64,000 nt of DNA, taken from positions 1,181,889 through 1,245,888 of the forward strand of contig NZ_JAMDLG010000001.1 in assembly GCF_023721715.1 (NCBI RefSeq). The letters run 5' to 3'. The DNA is from Parasegetibacter sp. NRK P23. Its GTDB lineage: Bacteria > Bacteroidota > Bacteroidia > Chitinophagales > Chitinophagaceae. Shown piece by piece: positions 43,870 to 52,250 of this stretch. The notes below the pieces were generated by a model. That model was given only the letters and a program-made list of their open reading frames with translations, searched no databases and was not told the DNA's origin. A program made the position numbers and the translations under genes. Position 1 is the first letter of the stretch, and every line of letters begins with the position of its first letter.

Positions 43870-44873
43870 CCAGCCATCGTCTTTTCATTCAAAGCTTCCC
43901 ACAATACATCTTTCAGCTGCTGTAACCCGAGTTGTGTTACGGATGATATGAACAGGTGCGGAATATCTTTCGGCAGTTCCCTGCTGATGGCTTCTTTCAG
44001 TTCATCGTCCAGCATATCACTTTTTGAGATGGCGATGATGAACTTTTTATGGAGCATTTCCGGGTTGTATTCTTCCAGTTCCTTCTTGAGGATGTTGAAC
44101 TCTTTGCGGTGGTCCGCACTATCGGCGGGGATCAGGAACAACAATACGGAGTTCCGCTCAATGTGCCGGAGAAAGCGGTGCCCCAGCCCTTTTCCTTCCG
44201 CCGCACCTTCTATGATACCAGGAAGATCGGCGATGCAGAAAGAACGCTCGTTACGGTATTCCACCATCCCCAGTTGCGGGGTAAGCGTAGTAAAAGCGTA
44301 ATCGGCTATTTTAGGTTTTGCCGCCGTGATGGTACTGAGCAGTGTCGATTTCCCGGCATTGGGGAAACCTACCAATCCCACGTCGGCCAATACTTTCAGT
44401 TCCAGCACCTTCCATCCTTCAATTCCAGGCTCACCCGGTTGTGCATATTCAGGTGCCTGGTTGGTAGGCGTTTTAAAATTACTGTTCCCCAGGCCCCCTC
44501 TTCCGCCGGGCATCCAGATGATTTCCTGGCCATCCTCGAGAATTTCGGCTTCCTGTTCTCCGGTTTCTTCATCCCGTGCCACTGTACCCAACGGCACGTC
44601 TATATACACATCCTTCCCGAAGCGCCCGGAACTGTTGTTGCCACTACCATTCGTACCGTTTTCCGCGATCACATTCTTGAAATAACGAAGGTGAAGGAGG
44701 GTCCACAACTGACTGTTGCCACGAAGAATAACGTGTCCGCCCCGGCCACCGTCTCCGCCATCAGGACCAGCCATGGCGTTGAATTTGGTCCGCATAAAAT
44801 GTTTACTGCCCGCACCTCCGTGTCCGGAGCGGCAGAATATCCTGATCTGATCTACAAAGTTTGTTTTTTCCAT
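43866..44873 (-). CDS. obgE: GTPase ObgE/CgtA
   Basis: 335 aa. Obg is an essential GTPase of ribosome assembly and stress control. The glycine-rich Obg domain is at about residues 1-160 ([26 protein letters not shown]). The G domain follows: G1 [10 protein letters not shown]2/G3 region [10 protein letters not shown] and [16 protein letters not shown], and G4 in ISKSDMLD. There is no OCT-type extra C-terminal domain. It lies between the two paa arms, 48 bases after the SMR gene, on the same strand; it may be read from paa transcripts but presumably has its own promoter. Confidence 0.96.
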   Translation of the reverse strand: MEKTNFVDQIRIFCRSGHGGAGSKHFMRTKFNAMAGPDGGDGGRGGHVILRGNSQLWTLLHLRYFKNVIAENGTNGSGNNSSGRFGKDVYIDVPLGTVARDEETGEQEAEILEDGQEIIWMPGGRGGLGNSNFKTPTNQAPEYAQPGEPGIEGWKVLELKVLADVGLVGFPNAGKSTLLSTITAAKPKIADYAFTTLTPQLGMVEYRNERSFCIADLPGIIEGAAEGKGLGHRFLRHIERNSVLLFLIPADSADHRKEFNILKKELEEYNPEMLHKKFIIAISKSDMLDDELKEAISRELPKDIPHLFISSVTQLGLQQLKDVLWEALNEKTMAG

Positions 44874-44921
44874 TACACTCGTTCCTCCCGGAACTGCGAA
44901 AGTATTAAATTATTACCGCCT

Positions 44922-45248
44922 TTAGTGCGAAACCACTTTCAGCCCGATGATGGAGGCGATTAGGGTGGTCAGGAAAAACAAGCGCCAGGCATCTGCAGGT
45001 TCTTTGAAAACAAATATCCCCATCAGTACGGATCCTACCGCCCCGATGCCGGTCCAAACCGCATACGCCGTGCCGATGGGCAACGTCTGCGTAGCCTTGT
45101 ATAGTCCATACATACTGATGATGAGGCAAACAAAAAAGCCTGCCATCCACCAGGCGGCTGTACTGCCCGATGTTTCGCGCGCCTTTCCCAGGCAGGTGGC
45201 GAAGCCTACTTCAAAGAAGCCGGCTATAATTAGGATGATCCAGTTCAT
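44922..45248 (-). CDS. Small multidrug resistance (SMR) exporter, SugE/Gdx-like
   Basis: 108 aa, four membrane helices. The essential Glu of the SMR family is in IIAGFFEVGFAT (about residue 13). The segment LPIGTAYAVWTGIGAVGSVL (about residues 60-79) matches the SugE/Gdx group, which exports guanidinium, more than EmrE. Its start codon overlaps the paaY stop by four bases (ATGA at 45245-45248), so it is translated with paaY and is part of the paa operon. That placement is unusual for an SMR gene. Confidence 0.9.
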   Translation of the reverse strand: MNWIILIIAGFFEVGFATCLGKARETSGSTAAWWMAGFFVCLIISMYGLYKATQTLPIGTAYAVWTGIGAVGSVLMGIFVFKEPADAWRLFFLTTLIASIIGLKVVSH

Positions 45249-45844
45249 TGCTTTGTATTCAGTTCTTTCCAGGTTTGGTACAATACTTCCTGCGATGGAC
45301 GATCCGGTTCCACCTCGGGCAGTGGCTCACAAGGTTCCCAGGATGCACGCATCTCATCCGGGAGGGCCTGGTATAAAGCCGTTCCCTGGGTCTTCCATTG
45401 CAACATTTCCTCCGACACCTGTTTGATCAGTCTTGCCGGGTTTCCTGCCATCAGGCTCCGTGGCGCCACCTGTTCTCCCGCACGGATAAAACTCAACGCC
45501 CCTATAATACATTCTTCGCCTATCACCACATCGTCCATCACCACCGCGTTCATCCCCACCAACGTATTCCTTCCCACCTCCGCACCATGGATCACGGCAC
45601 CATGTCCGATGTGCGCACCTTCTCGCAGCACCACCCGCTTGCCCGGAAACATGTGCAGGGTGCAGTTCTCCTGTACATTACAACCATCTTCCACCACCAC
45701 CGCGCCCCAATCGCCCCGAAGCGCAGCGCCGGGACCAATGTACACCCGCTTCCCGATGATTACATTCCCTGTAACCACAGCAGTTGGATGCACAAACGCA
45801 GATGGATGAACGACCGGCCGAAATCCCTTGAACGCGTAAAACAT
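45245..45844 (-). CDS. paaY: PaaY-like hexapeptide-repeat thioesterase/gamma carbonic anhydrase-family protein
   Basis: 199 aa. A left-handed beta-helix of hexapeptide repeats covers about residues 12-140 (PTAVVTGNVIIGKRVYIGPG; VVMDDVVIGEECIIGA), with metal His in LHMFPGKR and HIGHGAVIHG. The C-terminal extension WEPCEPLPEVEPD is typical of PaaY, which hydrolyses dead-end CoA thioesters in the phenylacetate pathway. Position downstream of paaI supports this rather than a housekeeping gamma carbonic anhydrase. The gap to paaI (45845-46019) shows no gene. Confidence 0.88.
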   Translation of the reverse strand: MFYAFKGFRPVVHPSAFVHPTAVVTGNVIIGKRVYIGPGAALRGDWGAVVVEDGCNVQENCTLHMFPGKRVVLREGAHIGHGAVIHGAEVGRNTLVGMNAVVMDDVVIGEECIIGALSFIRAGEQVAPRSLMAGNPARLIKQVSEEMLQWKTQGTALYQALPDEMRASWEPCEPLPEVEPDRPSQEVLYQTWKELNTKQ

Positions 45845-46019
45845 GGTTGCAAATTAATCATTCCGTATGGCAAAGAAGCTCCGTTTTTTCACTGAACACC
45901 TGCCGTTTTATCACTGTATCTGTTATGGCATTGAATAAATATGCGCTGCATAATTCTCATTGCACAGCAATAACCGGGTATCGCATACCGGATCAAACCC
46001 ACGGCACCACAACAAAATA

Positions 46020-46424
46020 TTACCAGCTTTTCCCGGTACGGAAATACACCCCTTTAAAAAGCGCCACCTTCTGGTTCGCCTCATTGGTGATGGTGGCGGT
46101 ATAAACGGCCATCCGCGCGCTTACACGTTCTTCATTAGAAGTACAGGTCAGCACATCTCCGGGTTTGGCGGGCAATAAATGAGAGATGGATGTTTCCACG
46201 GAAACTGCTACTTCTCCCAGCGCATTCACGGCGAACGCAACACAGCTATCCGCGAAGGAATACAATGTGCCGCCATGGGCCACGCCGAAGCCATTGCACA
46301 TGGAAGGCGCCACTTTCATTTGCAGTGTGCAGGAACCGGCGCTTTCTTCCAGCCGTTCGAGGTGCATCCATTGGCTGAAAGCATCCTTTTCCATCATGGC
46401 ATTGATGATTTCTGTTGCGGTCAT
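46020..46424 (-). CDS. paaI: PaaI-type hotdog-fold thioesterase
   Basis: 134 aa from the ATG at 46422-46424; a longer frame runs into the upstream gene. The hotdog fold is clear: CNGFGVAHGGTLYSFADSCVAFA carries the HGG motif and active-site Asp, and the ending YRTGKSW-like VYFRTGKSW is usual. PaaI hydrolyses ring-hydroxylated phenylacetyl-CoA to prevent CoA depletion. It starts seven bases after the enoyl-CoA hydratase stop and is cotranscribed with it. Confidence 0.9.
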   Translation of the reverse strand: MTATEIINAMMEKDAFSQWMHLERLEESAGSCTLQMKVAPSMCNGFGVAHGGTLYSFADSCVAFAVNALGEVAVSVETSISHLLPAKPGDVLTCTSNEERVSARMAVYTATITNEANQKVALFKGVYFRTGKSW

Positions 46425-46431
46425 AGCTGGT

Positions 46432-47208
46432 TTAGTTTCCGGTGAATAAGGGGTGTCGTTTTTCGAGGAAGGCGGCAACACCTTCTTTAAAGTCGTTTGT
46501 GGCGGCGGCTTTCTGTTGCAGCACATCTTCTATGGCCAGTTGCGTTTCCAAAGTATTCTGCCAGGATCGCTCCAATGCATCTTTGATGAACGCAACCGCT
46601 TTGGTGGGCATTGCGGCGAGTTTATTAACGAGGGTTTCAGTTTCAGCCTGAAAGCTTTCAGCAGGCAGCGCTTTATAGATCATACCCATTTGTTGTGCTT
46701 CCTTTGCCGTTACTTTATCGCCGGTGATGGCGAGGGCCAAGGCACGTTGCCAGCCTACCAGCCGTGGCAGGAACCAGGTTCCGCCGCTGTCTGGCACCAG
46801 TCCGATCCTTGAAAAAGCCTGGATGAAAGCCGCCTCTTCCGAAGCCAGGACAATATCGCAGGCCAGGGCAATGTTGGCGCCTGCACCTGCCGCTACGCCA
46901 TTCACAGCGGCAACTACAGGTTTCGGCATATTCCTTATGGCGAGTATAATAGGGTTATAATGTTCACTTAAAATCTTTTCCATGCCGGGGCCGTTGGGAT
47001 CGGTCACTTCGGCCAGGTCCTGGCCGGCGCTGAACGCTTTTCCATTTCCGGTTATTACGATAGCTCGGATGGTGTTGTCTTCAGCGCAATCTTTTAAAGC
47101 ATCCTGAAGGGCGAAAGCCATTGCCCTGTTGAAGGAATTAAGTTTATCGGGACGGTTGAGGGCAATGCGGGCAACCGCGCCGTTTTTATCAAGCAATACA
47201 GGTTCCAT
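46432..47208 (-). CDS. paaG: Enoyl-CoA hydratase/isomerase of phenylacetate degradation (PaaG-like)
   Basis: 258 aa from the ATG at 47206-47208. The crotonase fold shows SAGQDLAEV (about residues 60-68, oxyanion hole), VAAGAGANIALACDIVLASE (about 103-122) and FSRIGLVPDSGGTWFLPRLV with the second active-site acidic residue (Asp in PDSG). This Asp pattern fits PaaG, which isomerises ring-1,2-epoxyphenylacetyl-CoA to the oxepin. PaaF-like hydratase is the alternative. It starts 17 bases after paaD. Confidence 0.88.
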   Translation of the reverse strand: MEPVLLDKNGAVARIALNRPDKLNSFNRAMAFALQDALKDCAEDNTIRAIVITGNGKAFSAGQDLAEVTDPNGPGMEKILSEHYNPIILAIRNMPKPVVAAVNGVAAGAGANIALACDIVLASEEAAFIQAFSRIGLVPDSGGTWFLPRLVGWQRALALAITGDKVTAKEAQQMGMIYKALPAESFQAETETLVNKLAAMPTKAVAFIKDALERSWQNTLETQLAIEDVLQQKAAATNDFKEGVAAFLEKRHPLFTGN

Positions 47209-47225
47209 GTTCCGAATGTAGTTAT

Positions 47226-47720
47226 TTAATGACACTTGAAGTAATCGAACGGTTCCTTACACACATCGCATTGGTACAACGCTTTGCAGGCCGTGGATCC
47301 GAAGCGGCTCACCTGGGTGGTAGCCGAGGCGCCGCAGCGCGGGCAAGCCACCTGTTCTTCCATTACGAAGGCTTCGGGTGAGCATACCTGTTGTACAGGA
47401 TTGGGTGGCGCGATGCCGTAGGCTTTCAAGGCCTGCTTTCCTTTCTCTGTCATCCAGTCGGTGGTCCATGCGGGGGAGAGCACGGTCCTTACTTCGGTGG
47501 CCGCGATGCCTTTTTCGGCAAGGAGCATCTTGATCCCAGCGGCTATCACCTCCATTGCCGGGCATCCGCTGTATGTAGGTGTGATGGATACGATCAGTTT
47601 CCCGTTTTCCCAGTCGAGGGCCCGTACAATACCGAGGTCGGTGATGGAGAGCACCGGTACTTCAGGATCCTTCACTTCATCGAGCCATCCGAGTATAATA
47701 TGTTTATCGGCATTTTCCAT
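47226..47720 (-). CDS. paaD: PaaD, Fe-S/MIP18-type maturation factor of the PaaABCE epoxidase
   Basis: 164 aa. The N-terminal MIP18/DUF59 domain has VKDPEVPVLSITDLGIVRAL and TPTYSGCPAMEVI (about residues 15-65). The C-terminal part has a zinc-ribbon pattern: CPRCGAS and CDVCKEPFDYFKCH (about 135-164). PaaD is thought to help mature or repair the metal site of the epoxidase. It lies between paaC (three bases) and the paaG-like gene. Confidence 0.93.
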   Translation of the reverse strand: MENADKHIILGWLDEVKDPEVPVLSITDLGIVRALDWENGKLIVSITPTYSGCPAMEVIAAGIKMLLAEKGIAATEVRTVLSPAWTTDWMTEKGKQALKAYGIAPPNPVQQVCSPEAFVMEEQVACPRCGASATTQVSRFGSTACKALYQCDVCKEPFDYFKCH

Positions 47721-47723
47721 GTT

Positions 47724-48470
47724 TTACCATTCATTACCGGGATAAGCCCTTTGAAGGAATTGCATTTCGGCGAGCAGGAAACCCAGGTGTTCGGTATGGA
47801 TGCCCGTTTTTCCGCCCGTTTGCCAGGGTTGGTTTGGAGGAATAGTTAGTGTGGCCTCGGAAAGCACCTGCTCCACACGTTGTGTAAAGTCAGTTTTCAG
47901 TTGGGAAAGATCAGCAGCATTATTGGAAGCAGCCAGCGTTTCTTCATAAGGCGCGGGTGTGAAAAATTCTCCGGTATAGCGCCAGAGTTCGTTGAGCGCC
48001 TCCTGCATTTTTGTTTTACTTTCTGTTGTGCCATCCCCGAGCCTTATCACCCATTCGCTGCTCCAGCGCAGGTGGTAAGTAACTTCACGGATAGATTTTT
48101 CGGCGATAGCGGCGAGTTGCGCGTCTTCAGATTTCCTCAGCTGGTCGTATAACGGAAATTGATATGCGCTGAGGAAGAACTGCTTCAAAATTGTGTTGCC
48201 CCAATGACCGTTAGGCAATTCCACCAGCAGGCAGTTTTTGTATTCCCGGGCATCACGCAGATAAGCAAGCGTATCTTCCGTAGCGCCATCACCTGTAAGC
48301 AGGGCCGCGTACTGGTACAACATTCTTGCCTGCCCTACCTGGTCGAGCGCAATGTTGGAGAGTGCGATATCCTGTTCCAGAATGGGTCCGTGGCCGGTCC
48401 ATTCACTGTTGCGGTGGCCTGCTATCAGTGCGGTATCGGCGAGGGAGAGTACGTATTGGAGAAGTGCCAT
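47724..48470 (-). CDS. paaC: Phenylacetyl-CoA epoxidase subunit PaaC
   Basis: 248 aa, ATG at 48468-48470. The non-catalytic ferritin-like partner of PaaA. It shows ALSNIALDQVGQARMLYQYAA, WGNTILKQFFLSAYQFPLYDQL and EVTYHLRWSSEWVIRLGDG (Pfam PaaA_PaaC pattern). It stabilises the PaaA-PaaC complex. It lies 26 bases after paaB and three bases before paaD. Confidence 0.94.
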   Translation of the reverse strand: MALLQYVLSLADTALIAGHRNSEWTGHGPILEQDIALSNIALDQVGQARMLYQYAALLTGDGATEDTLAYLRDAREYKNCLLVELPNGHWGNTILKQFFLSAYQFPLYDQLRKSEDAQLAAIAEKSIREVTYHLRWSSEWVIRLGDGTTESKTKMQEALNELWRYTGEFFTPAPYEETLAASNNAADLSQLKTDFTQRVEQVLSEATLTIPPNQPWQTGGKTGIHTEHLGFLLAEMQFLQRAYPGNEW

Positions 48471-48496
48471 AATTTTAATTTTGAATACTGCATTCC

Positions 48497-48859
48497 CTAC
48501 ATGTGTTTCAGTTCATCGGGCAGGTCATAAAATGTAGGGTGCCTGTACACTTTATCGTTGGCGGGTTCGTAAAGCGAAGCGGCTTCATCGGGACTGGAAG
48601 CATGGATGAATTTACTTTCCACCACCCATATACTTACGCCTTCCATGCGACGGGTGTATACATCCCGGGCATTTTCTATGGCCATTTGTGCATCGGCGGC
48701 ATGTAGGCTACCTACATGTTTATGGTCGAGGCCCTGGCGGCTGCGGATGAATACTTCCCAGAGCGGCCATTCGTTGCCGCCGGGTGTGGCGTTGTTTCCG
48801 GGGCCGGAATTCGTTTCCGGAGAACGGTGTATGTTGATCGGTTGAAACATAAGCTGCAT
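48497..48859 (-). CDS. paaB: Phenylacetyl-CoA epoxidase subunit PaaB
   Basis: 120 aa from the ATG at 48857-48859 (Met4 at 48850 is an alternative); the longer frame runs past a plausible start. PaaB is a small bridging subunit of the epoxidase. It has WPLWEVFIRSRQGLDHKHVG, SLHAADAQMAIENARDVYTR and SIWVVESKFIHASSPDE. A 66-base gap separates it from paaA. Apart from a slightly long N-terminus it is typical. Confidence 0.93.
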   Translation of the reverse strand: MQLMFQPINIHRSPETNSGPGNNATPGGNEWPLWEVFIRSRQGLDHKHVGSLHAADAQMAIENARDVYTRRMEGVSIWVVESKFIHASSPDEAASLYEPANDKVYRHPTFYDLPDELKHM

Positions 48860-48925
48860 ATTGATATAGCGTACAAGTGAGTGACACAACAGGCGCTGCG
48901 CAGTGTTACCGCTGCCGGCTCCCAT

Positions 48926-49876
48926 CTATGCCGCGGCTTCGGCACTGTTGCGCATTGCTTTTTTACGGGCATGTTCGGCGGCCGCTTCGCGTACCCAGGC
49001 ACCGTTGTCCCAGGCGTTGTTGCGTGCGGCGAGCCTTTCGCGGTTGCAGGGTCCGTTGCCGTTCACCACGTTCCAGAATTCCTCCCAGTTGATGGGGCCG
49101 AAATCGTAGTGGCCGGTGGCTTCGTTCCAGCGGAGATCGGGATCGGGAATAGTGAGTCCAAGTAATTTCACCTGCTCGGCGCAAATGTCGACGAATTTCT
49201 GCCGGAGTTCATCGTTGGTAAAGCGCTTGATCTTCCACTGCATACTTTGCGCGGTATGCGGGGAAGATTCGTCGGCCGGGCCGAACATCATGAGCGAGGG
49301 CCACCACCAGCGGTTGAGCGCATCCTGGGCCATGGCGCGTTGCGCTTCCGAACCTCTTGACAGCACGAGCAATATCTCAAATCCCTGGCGCTGATGAAAA
49401 CTCTCTTCCTTGCAGATGCGCACCATGGCGCGGGCGTACGGACCATAGGAAGAACGGCAAAGCGGCACCTGGTTCATGATGGCCGCACCGTCCACGAGCC
49501 AGCCGATGGCGCCGATATCGGCCCAGGTGAGTGTGGGATAATTGAAGATGGAAGAATACTTCGCTTTCCCCGAATGCAGCTGCGCGTACATTTCATCGCG
49601 GGTAATACCCAGCGTTTCGGCCGCGGAGTAGAGGTACAAACCGTGCCCTGCCTCGTCCTGCACTTTCGCGATCAGCGTGGCTTTGCGTTTCAGCGTTGGG
49701 GCACGCGTGATCCAGTTGCCTTCGGGCAACATGCCCACAATCTCGGAGTGCGCGTGCTGCGATATCTGGCGGATCAACATCTGCCGGTATTTTTCCGGCA
49801 TCTGATCCTTCGGCTCGATCTTGATCTCGCGGTCGACCTTTTCCTGAAAAGTAAGGGAAGTTTGCTGTTCCATCAT
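48926..49876 (-). CDS. paaA: Phenylacetyl-CoA epoxidase catalytic subunit PaaA
   Basis: 316 aa, ATG at 49874-49876 with a second Met next to it. A di-iron ferritin-like oxygenase that epoxidises the ring of phenylacetyl-CoA. Iron ligands sit in the family motifs [26 protein letters not shown] (ExxH) and [10 protein letters not shown] (ExxH). First gene of the operon paaABCD-paaG-paaI-paaY-SMR. A TATATTTG -7 box and a TetR-type palindrome lie within 45 bases upstream. Confidence 0.96.
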   Translation of the reverse strand: MMEQQTSLTFQEKVDREIKIEPKDQMPEKYRQMLIRQISQHAHSEIVGMLPEGNWITRAPTLKRKATLIAKVQDEAGHGLYLYSAAETLGITRDEMYAQLHSGKAKYSSIFNYPTLTWADIGAIGWLVDGAAIMNQVPLCRSSYGPYARAMVRICKEESFHQRQGFEILLVLSRGSEAQRAMAQDALNRWWWPSLMMFGPADESSPHTAQSMQWKIKRFTNDELRQKFVDICAEQVKLLGLTIPDPDLRWNEATGHYDFGPINWEEFWNVVNGNGPCNRERLAARNNAWDNGAWVREAAAEHARKKAMRNSAEAAA

Positions 49877-49880
49877 GGTT

Positions 49881-49888
49881 CAAATATA
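49881..49888 (-). promoter_or_regulatory. -7 promoter box of the paaA operon
   Basis: On the minus strand TATATTTG matches TAnnTTTG; it is four bases before the paaA ATG. A 19-base spacer separates it from the operator-like palindrome, whose last bases (TTAG) sit at the -33 position. A bound repressor would block the promoter. Confidence 0.7.
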
Positions 49889-49907
49889 AGGCATTTCCAG
49901 AAAAAAA

Positions 49908-49921
49908 CTAACACCTGTTAG
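49908..49921. promoter_or_regulatory. TetR/PaaR operator-like palindrome before paaA
   Basis: CTAACACCTGTTAG (with flanks ACTAACA-CC-TGTTAGT, seven-base arms). Same arms as the palindrome at 42158-42171 before the TetR gene. Positioned over the -33 region of the paaA promoter. Confidence 0.78.
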
Positions 49922-49932
49922 TGTTTGTGGGC

Positions 49933-49964
49933 AAAAAAGAGCGGGCGATTAAAAAAAAGCCCGC
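49933..49964 (-). terminator. Probable terminator after the transposase-like gene
   Basis: On the minus strand GCGGGC and GCCCGC form a six-pair stem with a 12-base loop, followed by TCTTTTTT. It lies 73 bases past the stop of the gene at 50037-50720, separating it from the paaA promoter. Confidence 0.6.
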
Positions 49965-50036
49965 GACATGAGAAAACTTGTAAATATCCTGCCGCTTGTA
50001 TTCAGCAGAACTTCTTTGCCGTGATTCTCTTACGGC

Positions 50037-50720
50037 TTATATTTTTTCGTTCCCGAAGAAAATGGAAAGCGGGAACCTGTTGCCGGCGGTATGTTGCCGG
50101 ATGAGTTTCATCAGTACAGGGAACAGCGGCTGTTGGCGGTACAGGAACCTGAATTCTGATTCTTTCAGGTGGTAGTACCCGGTTTGTTTGCTGATGCCCT
50201 TGAATTTTACCAGTCGGCTCCGGGTGAAGGCCCAGAAGCTGTCGGCGATGTCCATTTCTCCCTGGAAGCGGGTCATTTTTGAAAGATCCGGCGCGATGAG
50301 TCCGGAATACCTTTTCATAAAACGTTCATCTGTTTCCGTTAGTTCCTCCCATTTTTTCTGCTTCACCAATGTCCGTACAGTGGTGGAAAGGTTGAAGAGT
50401 GGATCGGAGAACACGCGGCCTTCGATTTTCATCAGTCCGTAGCCCGATAGTTCTTTTTCATCGGGCTGCTGTTCATCGGTACGCAGTTGCATGGTCTCCG
50501 CTTTCAGGTCGGTCCGGAAGGCCATGGCGCCCGCTTTTTCAAATTCCACCTGGAAGGTCATCAGCTGGCGCATCTTACGGATATAACTGTTTACCGTGAT
50601 CCGGCTTACGCCGGTGATGTTGGCGATTTGTGTGGCGGTAAGGTCCTCACAAAATAGTTCCATCAACTGTTTCAGCTTTCTGTCCGTAAGATGCGCGCCT
50701 TTAAAAATTGTTTTCGCCAT
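50037..50720 (-). CDS. Transposase-derived protein without a recognisable catalytic core
   Basis: 227 aa. The N-terminus (HLTDRKLKQLMELFCEDLTA, then ITGVSRITVNSYIRKMRQ) is the helix-turn-helix of IS1595/IS1016-type transposases. The C-terminus (DSFWAFTRSRLVKFKGISKQ, then KESEFRFLYRQ) is the tail of the same proteins. The central DDE region is changed: I find no DESYFG-type first Asp, no second Asp of the TDxY type, and the tail Glu (GIExFW) is Asp (IADSFW). A faint match remains in GYGLMKIEGRVFS. No terminal inverted repeats were seen at its ends. It lies next to the paaA promoter and looks like a domesticated DNA-binding protein rather than an active element. Confidence 0.7.
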   Translation of the reverse strand: MAKTIFKGAHLTDRKLKQLMELFCEDLTATQIANITGVSRITVNSYIRKMRQLMTFQVEFEKAGAMAFRTDLKAETMQLRTDEQQPDEKELSGYGLMKIEGRVFSDPLFNLSTTVRTLVKQKKWEELTETDERFMKRYSGLIAPDLSKMTRFQGEMDIADSFWAFTRSRLVKFKGISKQTGYYHLKESEFRFLYRQQPLFPVLMKLIRQHTAGNRFPLSIFFGNEKI

Positions 50721-50798
50721 AATGGAATCCTGTACAAAGTTGCAATTTCATGGAGAAAAACAATTGTCAAAACCTGCTCATTTTCAACCGTTCATCAA

Positions 50799-52235
50799 CT
50801 AATTGTACCCCGGATTGGGCGCGATGTTTGTATTGTTATCGAGTTCTGTTTGCGGGATCGGCAATATCCTTCTGAAACTGTTGTTCGGGATGTTCACCAC
50901 ATTGGCGGGGTATTCCGCATCAGGGATACCGCGGTTGGTGATGGCAAGGCCCAGCCTTTGCAGGTCATAATAACGATGGCCTTCAAAAGCGAGTTCCCTT
51001 CTTTTTTCATTCAGCACTTCCTGGATCAGCGCATCTCCGGTAAGGTTATACGTTCCGAACGATGGTTGCCTGGTTTTGCGCAGGGCCGTGAGCACGGTAT
51101 TGGCCGTTGTGGGATCTGAAGTGCGTGCGGCGGATTCCGCCAGTATGAGCATTACTTCGGCGAGCCGTATTACTTTGATGTTGTCCTTATCCGCCGTATT
51201 GCCCCTGTTGGGGTATTTGATTACGATCGGAATCAGCGGGTTGTTGGATGCGTTGTTTCTTCTGCCCATCGTTATCCATGCATTGTAACGTGCATCGGAC
51301 CCATCATACATAGCCGTGATGCCTGTGCTTCCGTTGGTGGGCACGAGGTCCCCATAACCGGCCTGTTCATACATATTATCGATACCATTAGAGCCGGTGT
51401 TGTCGATACCATCAATGGACACTTCAAAGAGGGTTTCCAGCTTCGCGTCGGAGGCGGCGGGCTCTTCCCAATAGTTCGCCAGCTGACCGGCGGGCGCCAG
51501 CGTATAGCCGCTGTTGGCGACCACATCCGCGGCAATGGTTTTCGCATCACCATAATTCCCCATATAAAGGTGCACACGGGCGAGTAAACCTTTGGCCGCC
51601 CAGGCAGACATGTAAGAATTGTCCTCATTGTCGTCTTCCATCAGGGAAGCCGCCATTTCGAGGTCATCGATCACCTGGTTGTAAACGCGTTCTTTGGAGC
51701 TGCGCGCGGGCTTCGCGAAAGGATCGTATTCGAGGATCAGCGGAACGCCGTCGCCAGAGGGATTGTCTGCATACCGCGTGGCGTAGTTGCGCAGCAATTC
51801 AAAATACATCAGTGCGCGAACGGCGTAAGCTTCTCCACGCAGTTGGTCTATGCCATCGGAGGCGGTTACTTCCGCGTTGATGACGTTATTGGCACGGAGG
51901 ATGGCGTTGTACAGATCGGCCCAGGTATCCTGTGCGTAGGTATTGGCGCGGTTGAACGTATAGTCGTTGTATTCCGTGTACCGGCCCGAATTGATGGGGT
52001 GCACGAAAATATTATCGGCGCGCAGGTCGCCCCATATCGGGAGTGTTCTTCCGTAAAGATCGGGGTCACGCAATTTGGCGTACATGCCGTTTACAGCCTG
52101 GCGCATGGTGGTTTCGTTGGTGATGGCGCCATCGGAATCGCGGCTGGCCGGTGGCTCCCGGTCAAGAAAGTCCTTGCTGCAGGAGAACAGTCCCAGAGAG
52201 AGGGAGGTGATAGCTATTATTGATCGGAGTTTCAT
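50799..52235 (-). CDS. SusD/RagB-family outer-membrane lipoprotein
   Basis: 478 aa. The lipobox is LGLFSCSKDFLD (Cys about residue 19). The body is the helical TPR-like SusD fold with RGEAYAVRALMYFELLRNYA (about residues 130-149) and the C-terminal ELAFEGHRYYDLQRLG typical of SusD. It binds the ligand on the cell surface and forms the lid of the SusC receptor encoded 15 bases upstream on the same strand. Specific substrate not evident; no glycoside hydrolase lies near. Confidence 0.95.
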   Translation of the reverse strand: MKLRSIIAITSLSLGLFSCSKDFLDREPPASRDSDGAITNETTMRQAVNGMYAKLRDPDLYGRTLPIWGDLRADNIFVHPINSGRYTEYNDYTFNRANTYAQDTWADLYNAILRANNVINAEVTASDGIDQLRGEAYAVRALMYFELLRNYATRYADNPSGDGVPLILEYDPFAKPARSSKERVYNQVIDDLEMAASLMEDDNEDNSYMSAWAAKGLLARVHLYMGNYGDAKTIAADVVANSGYTLAPAGQLANYWEEPAASDAKLETLFEVSIDGIDNTGSNGIDNMYEQAGYGDLVPTNGSTGITAMYDGSDARYNAWITMGRRNNASNNPLIPIVIKYPNRGNTADKDNIKVIRLAEVMLILAESAARTSDPTTANTVLTALRKTRQPSFGTYNLTGDALIQEVLNEKRRELAFEGHRYYDLQRLGLAITNRGIPDAEYPANVVNIPNNSFRRILPIPQTELDNNTNIAPNPGYN

Positions 52236-52250
52236 GATGATAAGTTTTGA

